DNA of 34,954 bases from Opitutus sp. GAS368 (lineage in GTDB: Bacteria; Verrucomicrobiota; Verrucomicrobiia; Opitutales; Opitutaceae). The DNA lies in the NCBI GenBank assembly GCA_945859965.1, contig CAMAPG010000004.1:1-34954 (forward strand). The letters are read 5' to 3'. Position numbers and translations under genes: made by a program. Each line of letters begins with the position of its first letter. Within the stretch, counting starts at the first letter, position 1. Under the pieces are notes generated by a model, which had not been told where the DNA came from, made no database searches, and saw only the letters and a program-made list of their open reading frames with translations. Of this stretch, positions 15,657 through 25,200 are shown one piece after another.

Positions 15657-17317
15657 GGCCGCTGGCGACGGGCCCATACCGCGAGTTTCTCGCGGAAGAT
15701 CTTCGCGTTATGCCGGATGTCGACCGGGAACGCCGGGTGGAAAAGGAACCGCTTAATGGATTGGGTGTGAGCATGCTTGGCCGCCAATTCCAGCAGTTCT
15801 GCTCTGAGCTGATCGGGCGAGGTGGATCGGGCCGATGGTTCCAACTCGACACAAAGAACCGGCTCCGTGTCCGCCGCACGCGGCACGCCGACCAGCGCCG
15901 AACGAAAGACGGCGGGATGCGTATTAAACACGGCTTCGCAGGGAATCGTGTAGAGGGTCTCCCGCCCCGTGACGACCCGGTGCGACTTCCGCCCGCAAAA
16001 CCAAATCCGCCCCTGTGCGTCCACGTAACCCAGATCCCCCATGCGATGATAGAAACCGTCATTCGCGGGATCGCAAATCTTTGCGAGAGCGGTGGCCGCA
16101 GGCCGATTCAGGTACGTGCGAGTGACGTGCGGGCCCCGAACGGCAATCTCGCCAATTTCTCCGGGCGCGACTTCCAGAGAGTCATTCCAAGCAGCAATGA
16201 CCTCATCACTGATCCGGATCACCTTTACCGTCAACCCCGGCACGGGTTGCCCCACGCAGACGCCGCGACCCAGATCCGTTTGATAGCGGGTTTCACTCAG
16301 CAATACATCGCTACCGATGGACGACACCGGCAGACACTCGGTGGCGCCATAGGGGGTAAACACCTGTGCGCCGGGTGCCAGCATCGCGGCAAACCTCTGA
16401 ATGACCTTCGCCGGCACGGGTGCGCCCGCGGAGATGACCCGACGAAGCGTCGGCAGTTTAACCCCCTGCGTCTCGCCGTAGCGACCGACGCGGTTGATCA
16501 CGGCGGGTGAACCGAACATGTTCGTAACTCCGAAGTTCTCGATGGCTTCGATGATCTTGACGGGATCAACCTCCGCGGGTCGGGTCGGGTCCATGTCCGG
16601 CAGGATCGACGTCATGCCCAGGGCGGGGCCAAACAGGGCGAACAAGGGGAAGGTAGGCAGGTCGATTTCTCCGGGCCGAATGTCATAGAGACGTCGAATC
16701 TGTTCGACCTGCTGCCCAAAAAACTCATGCGTGTAAACGACTCCTTTGGACGGGCCGGTGCTGCCGCTGGTAAAGAGAATGGCGGCCGTCTCGTCTGGTT
16801 CCGGTTTCACGATTGGAAACACGCCGTGTCCGGCGCCCAGCTCGCGGACGTGTCGGGTCGTCGGTCCTCCCAGCCCCACGCGCCGACCCGCCGTAATCTT
16901 GATCGAGATGGACGCTCGCGCCCAACCTAGGACGGCGCGGGCCACATGGGCTTTGGGAATTCCGATGAAAGCTTCCGGCGCAGCCTCCGAAAGCCCCTTG
17001 CCGAGGTTGAGCGCACCTATGCCCGGATCAATCAGCACCGGCACCGCTCCCAGCTTGAAGAGTGCAAAGGTCAGCGCAAAGAAGTCCAGACTCGGTGGCA
17101 CCATCAGTGCCGTGTGCATTCCCCGTCGGAGGCCGAGGTGCTGAAAGCCGTGCGCGAGTTGATCACTGACCTGGTCGAGTTGCCGGAAAGTGTAGTGAGT
17201 GTAGCTCACCCTACCCTGTGCATCACGCCCCTCGGGAAAAACCACCGCGGCTCGCCACGGCTGCTGCTTCGCCATCGCAGGCAGATGCGCGGCGATATTG
17301 ATGGCCGGCTCAGACAC
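15653..17317 (-). CDS. oleC: OleC, beta-lactone synthetase (AMP-dependent ligase superfamily)
   Basis: OleC uses ATP to turn the 2-alkyl-3-hydroxy acid from OleD into a beta-lactone. The 554-aa protein has the ANL-family motifs: P-loop-like ILFTSGSTGPSKG (about 182-194), YGATE (about 325-329), GDLGY (about 427) and the C-terminal RHNAKIFREKL segment with the adenylation-half lysine near 540. The start is a GTG in an 8-bp overlap with the oleB stop, which favours this start over the ATG 14 codons later. It was once annotated in many genomes as a fatty acyl-CoA ligase; the order OleA-B-C-D shows the olefin role. No signal peptide or membrane segment was seen. Confidence 0.92.
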   Translation of the reverse strand: MSEPAINIAAHLPAMAKQQPWRAAVVFPEGRDAQGRVSYTHYTFRQLDQVSDQLAHGFQHLGLRRGMHTALMVPPSLDFFALTFALFKLGAVPVLIDPGIGALNLGKGLSEAAPEAFIGIPKAHVARAVLGWARASISIKITAGRRVGLGGPTTRHVRELGAGHGVFPIVKPEPDETAAILFTSGSTGPSKGVVYTHEFFGQQVEQIRRLYDIRPGEIDLPTFPLFALFGPALGMTSILPDMDPTRPAEVDPVKIIEAIENFGVTNMFGSPAVINRVGRYGETQGVKLPTLRRVISAGAPVPAKVIQRFAAMLAPGAQVFTPYGATECLPVSSIGSDVLLSETRYQTDLGRGVCVGQPVPGLTVKVIRISDEVIAAWNDSLEVAPGEIGEIAVRGPHVTRTYLNRPAATALAKICDPANDGFYHRMGDLGYVDAQGRIWFCGRKSHRVVTGRETLYTIPCEAVFNTHPAVFRSALVGVPRAADTEPVLCVELEPSARSTSPDQLRAELLELAAKHAHTQSIKRFLFHPAFPVDIRHNAKIFREKLAVWARRQRP

Positions 17318-18212
17318 GTTGGCCGTCGACGGGGTGACGTTGGAAAAAGTTCTGGATCAGGGAGAGAATCTCGGCGCCGGCATCCTCGAGTACCAAATGT
17401 CCCGCTTGGGGGAATTGATGCACCTCCGCCTCGGGCAGCGTCTTTCGCCAGACCGCCAGAAAATGATGGTCGAAAACGAAGTCGTCGTCGCCCCAGCAGA
17501 CCAGCGTTGGAATCTTGCGAAACCCGGGGAGTTTCGCCTGCACTTCACTCACGCCGGCATAGCTGCGATCGCCCGGCCGCAGCGGGATGTCTTGCACAAA
17601 CCGCAGGTGAGCGAGTCGCCGCTCGGCGGATTCGTGCGGCGAGAGATATCCGTCGCGAACCTGTTCTGACATGGGGTTGCTGCAACCCCAACGAGTAACG
17701 AGGCGACAGAAAAGTCCGGAACGACGGATGAGAAAGTCGTCCAGTTTCGTATGGCGACACATCCACAGCGAGGGCGGCAGCTTCTTGGTCTCCGGGAGGT
17801 GAAACGCCGCCGTATTCAACAGCACCAACCGGGCGATGCGTTCCGGATGCCGAGCGGCGTAGGCCATGCCGATCATCCCACCCCAGTCGTGCAGGATGAG
17901 CGTGAGTGGACCCGCGATCTTGAGGTGGGCAATCAGCGCCTCCAAGTCCTGCACGCGCCGCTCGAGCGTGAACTCATACCGCCGGTCATCGGGCTTGTCC
18001 GACAGCCCGCAGCCCATGTGGTCCGGCACAATGGTCCGGCACTGCGAGCGCAGTCCCAGCACCAGATTGCGATAAAAGAACGACCACGTCGGGTTGCCAT
18101 GCAGCATGATGACGGGATCGCCGCTGCCTTCGTCGAGAAAGTGCAGCGAAAGGCCGTCGAGGTCGAGACGTGAGCCGGCAAAGGGATAAAGGTCTTTTCG
18201 AAAAGTCGCCAT
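17310..18212 (-). CDS. oleB: OleB, beta-lactone decarboxylase (alpha/beta hydrolase, haloalkane dehalogenase-like)
   Basis: OleB releases CO2 from the beta-lactone and leaves an internal cis-olefin. The protein is 300 aa with a full alpha/beta hydrolase set: the oxyanion strand HGNPTWSFFYR (39-48), nucleophile elbow LHDWGG with Asp109 in place of a serine, a candidate acid in DDDFVFD (about 242-248) and catalytic His272 in AGHLVLED. The HGNPTW plus Asp nucleophile pair is typical of haloalkane dehalogenases and of OleB, which are homologous; context decides for OleB. It starts six bases after the oleA stop. In some bacteria oleB is fused to oleC; here they are separate proteins with an 8-bp gene overlap. 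Confidence 0.93.
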   Translation of the reverse strand: MATFRKDLYPFAGSRLDLDGLSLHFLDEGSGDPVIMLHGNPTWSFFYRNLVLGLRSQCRTIVPDHMGCGLSDKPDDRRYEFTLERRVQDLEALIAHLKIAGPLTLILHDWGGMIGMAYAARHPERIARLVLLNTAAFHLPETKKLPPSLWMCRHTKLDDFLIRRSGLFCRLVTRWGCSNPMSEQVRDGYLSPHESAERRLAHLRFVQDIPLRPGDRSYAGVSEVQAKLPGFRKIPTLVCWGDDDFVFDHHFLAVWRKTLPEAEVHQFPQAGHLVLEDAGAEILSLIQNFFQRHPVDGQRV

Positions 18213-18218
18213 AACGGA

Positions 18219-19268
18219 TCACCATTCCAGCCCGAGCATGAGACAGGTCAGCCCGCTGCCGATACCCAGGAACGCCAGCCGTTGTGCTGGCTTGAGCACC
18301 CCACGCTCATGGGCAATCGCTGCGGTCACCGGCAGCGCTGCGGTACCCATGTTTCCGAGAAAGCGGTAGGTCGTGTAGTCTTTTTCTTTGGGGACTTGCA
18401 GCGACTTCAGAATTGCATCCTGATGGCCGTGTCCGACCTGGTGGCAAACCACTCGGTCCACGTCTGCGGCCCGCCATCCAAGATGCGCCTGAAAAAGCTC
18501 CCAGGTCCGCTGCCCCAGGTGCACGCCGTTCTTGAGCACGGCCACCGAGTCCGTCGCCATGAACTGTTTCTGCTGAAATTCACCGCTGGGCTGGAGGCCC
18601 CAGCGGCAGAGACGGTGGTGCTCGGGCGCGACTTCGGACACCGCGCCCAACAAACGATGCCCGGTTAATCCGCCAAAGGAACCGTCGGTCAAAAGCACCG
18701 CCACCGCGCCAGAACCGCCGGTAAACGTCGCGATGGCTTGCGAGAATTCGGCCATGTCTCCGCCCTCGATCAGGCGTTGCAGGGCAATTTCGTTGATCTC
18801 TCGAGCCGTCTCGCAGGACACCACCAAGCCGGCGCGGATTTGCCCCAGCTCAATCCGGTTCGCGACCTCCAGCATGCCGTTGAGTACGCCCAGACACGCA
18901 TTGCTCAGATCGTAGACAAACGCCCCGCCCCGGACGCCGAGTCCATCGGCCACCGCGCAAGCCGTCGCCGGTTCGAAGTTCTCTCGACAGACACCGCCGT
19001 AGATTACCATACCAATATCGGCCGGAGTCACCGTTGTCTTGCGCAGGCTCTTGCGGGCCGCGGCCAAGGCGCCCGCAGAGAGTTGAAAGCCAGGCTGCCA
19101 CCAACGGCGCTCGGCAATGCCAGTCCAGGCTTCGAGTTGGCCCGCTTGCAGATTAAGCCGCGCATAGACGGGTGCCAACCGATCCTCCAATTCCGCGGAG
19201 GTCACGACCACTGGACCCAGTTCGTAGCCGAGTGACGTCAGGAAAACCCTTTGGTACTTCGGCATCAT
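18219..19268 (-). CDS. oleA: OleA, head-to-head acyl condensing enzyme (thiolase fold)
   Basis: OleA joins two fatty acyl thioesters by non-decarboxylative Claisen condensation to a 2-alkyl-3-ketoacid, the committed step to long-chain olefins. The protein is 349 aa. It keeps the thiolase/KASIII triad: Cys125 in DLSNACLGVLNG, His276 in CHQVGHG and Asn306 in FLGNMGTA. It also has Glu99 in NFEPATA, at the place of the base Glu that marks OleA rather than FabH. The start overlaps the pfaC stop as ATGA (two consecutive ATG codons). Natural substrates of characterised OleA proteins are acyl-CoAs; here the immediate supplier is probably the adjacent PUFA synthase. Confidence 0.94.
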   Translation of the reverse strand: MMPKYQRVFLTSLGYELGPVVVTSAELEDRLAPVYARLNLQAGQLEAWTGIAERRWWQPGFQLSAGALAAARKSLRKTTVTPADIGMVIYGGVCRENFEPATACAVADGLGVRGGAFVYDLSNACLGVLNGMLEVANRIELGQIRAGLVVSCETAREINEIALQRLIEGGDMAEFSQAIATFTGGSGAVAVLLTDGSFGGLTGHRLLGAVSEVAPEHHRLCRWGLQPSGEFQQKQFMATDSVAVLKNGVHLGQRTWELFQAHLGWRAADVDRVVCHQVGHGHQDAILKSLQVPKEKDYTTYRFLGNMGTAALPVTAAIAHERGVLKPAQRLAFLGIGSGLTCLMLGLEW

Positions 19269-22200
19269 GTTTTTCCCTGCTCGTCCCGTTGCGCTCGCAC
19301 GGTAAAGTGTTTCATCCCATAGATCACCCGGCCGTCCACCGAAAGAAGGCCATCCGCGGTGAGCATGCGTGCGGACTCATCCACCGCTGTGACGAGGGCT
19401 TCGATGGTCACCAAGGTATCGTTCGGAATGATCTGCCCCCGGTAGACCCACTCATGGGGTTCCCCAATGGCGACCGCCTCCCAGCGGGTACCGTCCGTGT
19501 GACCCCAGCGCTCGATGGCGAGGAACTTCAGCAATTGGAGAAACGACTCGAGGCCGAGCGAGCCAGGCACCACCGGATCTTGGTAGAAATGCGCTTTGAA
19601 GAACCACTCTTCCGCCACGACCCGCTTGGTGGCGCGGATGAATCCTAAACCGCTCGGCCCACCGTTGGCACAGTATATCTCGATGGAATCTACCATTCGC
19701 AAGGGTGCGCCCGCGAACGGCGGCTGGGCGGGATAAGGCAGCGACGTACTGGCAGCCAGTTCGGCGGGGCTGGGTTGGTACCGCTTCGCGTCGCGAATTC
19801 CCTCCTGCCTAGCCAGCGCCGCCGCGGGGAAGAAGCCGAAGTAGGTGTTGCCCTGATAGAGCCGACCCGACTTACCCCGCACTTCCAGGTCGAACCATTG
19901 GATGATCATCCCGGCCGAACTCGAAACGCGGGTCAGTTTCACTCGCGTCACCAGAGTTCCGGCGGTCGGAGTCACCGGTGCGAGTTGGGTTCCGGTGCCT
20001 CCCAGATTGCGGAAGGACAAGTCGGTTTCGCTGGTGAGAGCCGAACCGACGTAGGCGGCCAGCCAACCACACGGCTGCAGGGCGATTTCCAGCACCACGG
20101 CGAAGGGCATGTCGTTTTGGTGGTTTGCGGCGAAATACCAAGCTTCCGGCGGGACAGCGTATTCCGCCACCGCCACGCCGCCGGGCACCATCTTGAACGG
20201 CTCGCCGGTCACCTCCGTGATATGGTCGAGGAATTGATACGGCGGACCCGGCAACCGTGCGATGCGCCGCTCTTCGTCGAAGACTCGGTAGGGTGCGCCG
20301 AACGCCTCGGAGGGCTTGCCAACGGCAAAGGACAGGATGCGATCGGAGTCGTAAAGAACGCCTTGGGCTGGGTGCGATCGAGTCGCAGCCCACGTTGCTT
20401 GAAGCAGGTCGCGCGTCACACCCGCATAGCGCAGACTCATGTTTCCGATTTCAACAATTGCCTTGCCGTCCGCAAACATCAGCGCGTCCGCAATCACGTA
20501 CGGCTCCGGTTGGTAGCCAATTTCCTTGATCGAGATTTCGTAGGTCACGACGGCTGTGGTGTCGAGCACCTGGCCGCGGCACTTCAACTGACTCACGACG
20601 CCGGGCACCGGTTCCAAAACGGCCAGGTCCTGTTCCACGACCCAGCCAAGGCGCAGCAGCAGCACGCGAAGGGTGTGCAGGCAGCACTCGAACATCAGCG
20701 TCCCAGGCATCACACGGTCATCCACGAAATGGCACGTCAGGAACCAATCGTCGGGATGAATATCCGCTTCGCCGCGCACCCAGCCCAAACCAAAGCGCCC
20801 GCCCGTCGGATCCAAGCGGGGGATGCGATGGACCAGCTTCATTTGGCCCGCAGGCAGCGTGATGGGGTGTTGGAGATTCAGTCCGGAAAACTCGGGCCCA
20901 AAGCACGTTGCTAGATCTCCCACTCGCAGCGCATCCAACTGCTCCGCGGAGTAAGACTCAACCCCGACGGCGACCAACTCCTCCCAGTCAGCGGGTCGCT
21001 TACCCGGCCTCGGCTCGAGGTCCATCGCCGTCCGCACGATGCCGCGGCCACCGCTTAATTCGGCAGCGGAGAAGAAGCCGGCGCAACCTTCGGTCATGGT
21101 TAGAAATGGCCGGCCGGCCACGGTTGCCTCAAAATTGAAGCGGAACAGCCACGTGCTGCCCTGGCGGAAGAAGCCGTCGATGCGGATGTCGTAGCGAATC
21201 ACCGCGCCCGGCCCCGGCAGCCCGCAATGAAAACAGACCTTGGCATCGAGCAAGCGGTAAACGGCCAGTCCCTTTGTCTCGAAATCAATACCGAGAAAGC
21301 CGGAGAGAAAGAGATCGGCCTGACCCGCCTCGACTGCGATGCAGGTGGGGATGTGCCCGCCGTCCAGATACCACGCGCCGGAGAGGATGTCGTGCTCTGT
21401 CACCACCCGACCGTGCGTCATGGAGCGCGCTTCGCCCTCAATTTCCAGAATCCGATCCACCAGCATCAGCGGCTCATCCGGCAGGCGCACCCGAGTCGGG
21501 TAATCGTCCACGGCACTGAACTGCGCGCCCAGCACCTGGGCCACCGCACCGCGTGCAAATTCCAGGCATGCCGCGCGATCGAGCGTTGGTGTGCGGCGAT
21601 CCAAGCTGTGACTGCCCTCGTCCGGCAGCTCCATTCTCGCCGGCTCCGATGGCACGGACTGATGTTCGCGGCTGCGAGAAGCGAGCTCGTTGCCGGCGCC
21701 GTGTCGCGCCGTTGCCAGGTGGCGATTCGTTCCAACGGCGGTCTCCTCCCCCGCCAGTGCGGAGATCAATCCCAGCTGGGAACGGACGGTTTGGGCCAGC
21801 GTCTCGCCCACTCCCTGGGTGAAATTGAGGTAGGCCTGATGAGCGTTGATCGCCGCCGCTTGTGAATCCGCCATGCCCTGGAAGAACTCCGTCTCGAAGG
21901 GATCGCCTGCCTCGGCTGCCGTTGTCGGGGTCCCGTCGGAAAACTCCGGAGCCGTCGCCTCAACGCCAGGGCCTTCCTCCATCCATGCGTCCAGGCGGGG
22001 CGCGAGGGTGCGTCCGGCAGCAGCCGGGGCGGGAACCCTTCCTGACGCATCCGTCGCAAACAGCGGGCTGACGACGCGTATCCGCACGCAGCGCGTTTCG
22101 ACTGGGGCGGACAAATTCGTCACGGCCCGTGCCTCGCCGCCGGACAGCTTCTTCAAATCCACGGCGATACCCTCGGCAACCAACTGGCCCAGCACCCCAA

Positions 22201-25200
22201 GGATGGCCAATATCGGTTCCTGCGCTGAGGCACACAGGGAGCGCGCGACGTGCGGCCGACCGTGCAGAATCTGGCCGATCATCCGACTGCAGGAGTTGCC
22301 CGGCCCCATTTCCAAGAAGACGCGCATTCCGGCATCGTAGGCGGCTCGCACGACGCGCGGAAAATCGACGCAGTCGCTAGCTTGGGCCACGATGGCCGCC
22401 GCCGCCGTCTCCCGATCGGGTATATACTCGCGCCCCCAGCCACCGCTGAAAAAGCGCACGCTCGCCGGCGCAGCGGTAGGGAAACGGTGAAGTTCTCGGT
22501 AGGCTTCCTCGAACGGGCGCAGCAGCTCACAATGCACCGTGCTGACGCCGTCGAGCGGCCACCAGTGACAGCTCAGTTTCGCCACCAATGCGCGCACTTC
22601 GGTCGCATCGCCGCCGATCACACATTCGCGGGGTGTGTTTACGATCAGGATGTAAATCCGTTCCCGGCTCGCAATGGCGGCGCGCACTTCCGTCGCTGGG
22701 CGATCCACCAGGCCGGCCAGCCATTCGACGCTTGGTTGCCCCACCGGTACTCGCCAGACGCGGCGGAGTTGCTCCGGCTTGCCGGTCAGGTCCTCGGAGA
22801 AAAGCGTGGAGCGCGTGACGCGCCTTAGCATTTCATCGCGGGCTGCCCAGGCCCGGAGAGCGAACAAGCCAGTCGCCTCACCCAAACTGTAGCCGACCAT
22901 CGCGTCGGGCTTGAGTCCGAACGAAACCGCCAGGTCGCTGACCATCGTCCCCAGCGCCACTTGCCCGCAAATCACGGCGCGGTGGTCGGTGCCGATGTTG
23001 GCGGGTGAAGCGACGTTCCAGAAGCGATCTGCGCACATCTGACTGGCGAGGAACTCGTTCTCCCGATCTTGCGCGCGAAGAATTTCCGGCCAGCGCAGGG
23101 CCAATTCTCGTCCCATCTCGGGGAAGGTGTTGCCCGCGCCGGGAAAGACGAACGCGATGCCACCCTTGATCCGCTGGTCCGGCGGCGTGAAGAAGAGCCG
23201 GTCGCGATCCTGTCGGGGCAGGGTCGATGTATCGGGACTCGCGCTGCGTTGCACGCAGTCTCGAGCCGACTCCAACAACCGCAGCAGTTGTGCAACGTCC
23301 TGCGTTACGAGCGCAACGACCCAGGGTGCGGTCGGCGTCTCGCCGGCAGAACCTGCCGCGTTTGCGCCCCACCAACGCCGCGCCAAGGCTACGATGGTTT
23401 CCCGACCCACCGAGGTAGCCAGCGACCGCAGCGCCTCGATCTGTTTCAGCAAGCCCGCCGGCGCCGCCGCCGCCGCCACGAACAGTGCGTCGCGGCGTGT
23501 CTCGACCGGTTGCTCGCGCTCGGTCTGGGCGCGTTCGCTGGTCTGGCCCTCGCAGGCTTCCAAGACGACGTGCATGAAATTTCCATCCACGCTGGCCGTA
23601 CTCACTCCGGCGCGGCGCGGCCCATTCACGCGGTCGCGCACCCAGGGCTGAGGGAAGGGTCGAGCCAGGAGCGTTGGCGAAGTGGCCAATCCTGCGAGCG
23701 GCTGAAGGAGTCCGCGCAGCGGCGGAAGGACTTCTTGGTACAGCGCCAGACTGGCCTTAACGACTGCGACCAAACCGGTCGCCGCGCCCGTGTGCCCGAC
23801 ATCGGCCATCGCGCTGCCAAGTCGGCAGGAAAATTTCCGCCGAGAAGAGCCGAAGAACGTGTCGAGAACCTGGATCTCACGGAGATCGTCCTCCGGGCGT
23901 GCCGTACTGTTCGTCTCCAAGTAGCCCACGGACGCCGGGTCAACGCCTGCTTCCGCGTAGGCACGGTCCAGAGCCTCTTCCGCGGTGCGTGGCGCTCCGA
24001 TCCGCGACGGGTGGGTGACATCAAGGGCTGGGGCCACGGGCGCTTCGAATGCGCCCCCAATTCCCCCCCCGCTCGCCGAGCCGATGCCACGGACGATCGC
24101 GTAAATCCGGTCGCCGTCGCGCTGTGCGTCGTCGAGACGCTTCAGCACTAGGGCCACGGCGCCCTCGCCGGGCAGGACGCCATCGCCGTGGGTGTCGAAC
24201 GGTCGCGCGACGCCCGCGAGGGAAAAGGGCCGCACGGCATTCGTTCCGAGGAGCGTGCGAGGATCGCCCGCGACGTCGACGGCACCGGCGAGAGCCATAT
24301 CCAGTTCACCCGTTTGCAGGGCGCGTACCGCAATTTCGAGCGCCTTGGTGCCGGAACAATCTTCCGTGCAAACGGTGAAACTCTGCCCGCCGAAATGAAA
24401 CTCCTTCGCGATGCGACTGGCGTTAATGCCCGCAAGAGCGCCCAGCGTGCGGTCCGCCGTGAGCGCGGGCGCCTGACTTTCACGGCCCGCTGCCAGCGTG
24501 GCCCAGCGGAAGTGGAAATCCGTCGTGCGCAGGTCGAGTCCGAGACCAATGCACACGCCCGCGCGTGCCGGTGCCGGCTTCGGGGTCTGCGCGTCGGCGA
24601 GGGCGGCGCGAGCCACCTCCAGCATCAACGCCTGTTGTGGCAGAAGCTCGGCGAGTTCCTTGGGCGGGATCCGATAGCGGTTCACCGGGAGGGCGAGGTC
24701 GGTGAGGAAAAAACCGGGGAATGGGCGGCCGTCTCGGGCGGGAAGCACCTCGCTGCCACCACCGAAAACGCGCTCTTGAAATGCCTGCAAGGTCGGCCAG
24801 GAACCGACATGGGCGGCCAGACCGACGATGGCGACCGGAACAGCCGTAGTAGGTTCGGGGGAGCATTCTCCTCCGTTGAGTGGTTTTCGGTGTCGTGCCG
24901 GAAACTCTGACCCGCCGACTTCGGCAGCGGGCATTTCCGGAAGCGAGTTTGATGCCGGTTCGGACGCGATGCCCGAACCGGCGCCCGGGACGCATGCGCT
25001 CGCTCTACGGGTCCCGACGCCGTTGCGCTCTCGGTTGACATCACCCAGCCATTCCTCGATCAGCACGTGGGCATTGATACCGCCGAAGCCGAAGCCGTTG
25101 ATCGCGGCACGGCGGGGTGTCGCGACGGCGCGACGTGGCCACGGCTGGCTTTCCTGAAGAATCCGGAACGGACTGCCCGCGAGAGGGATTTTCTCCGCCG

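Noticed and set aside
18219-19268. oleA read as an ordinary FabH (KASIII)
   Set aside because: It shares the Cys-His-Asn triad with FabH, but the NFEPATA glutamate and the oleB, oleC, oleD genes directly downstream fit OleA.
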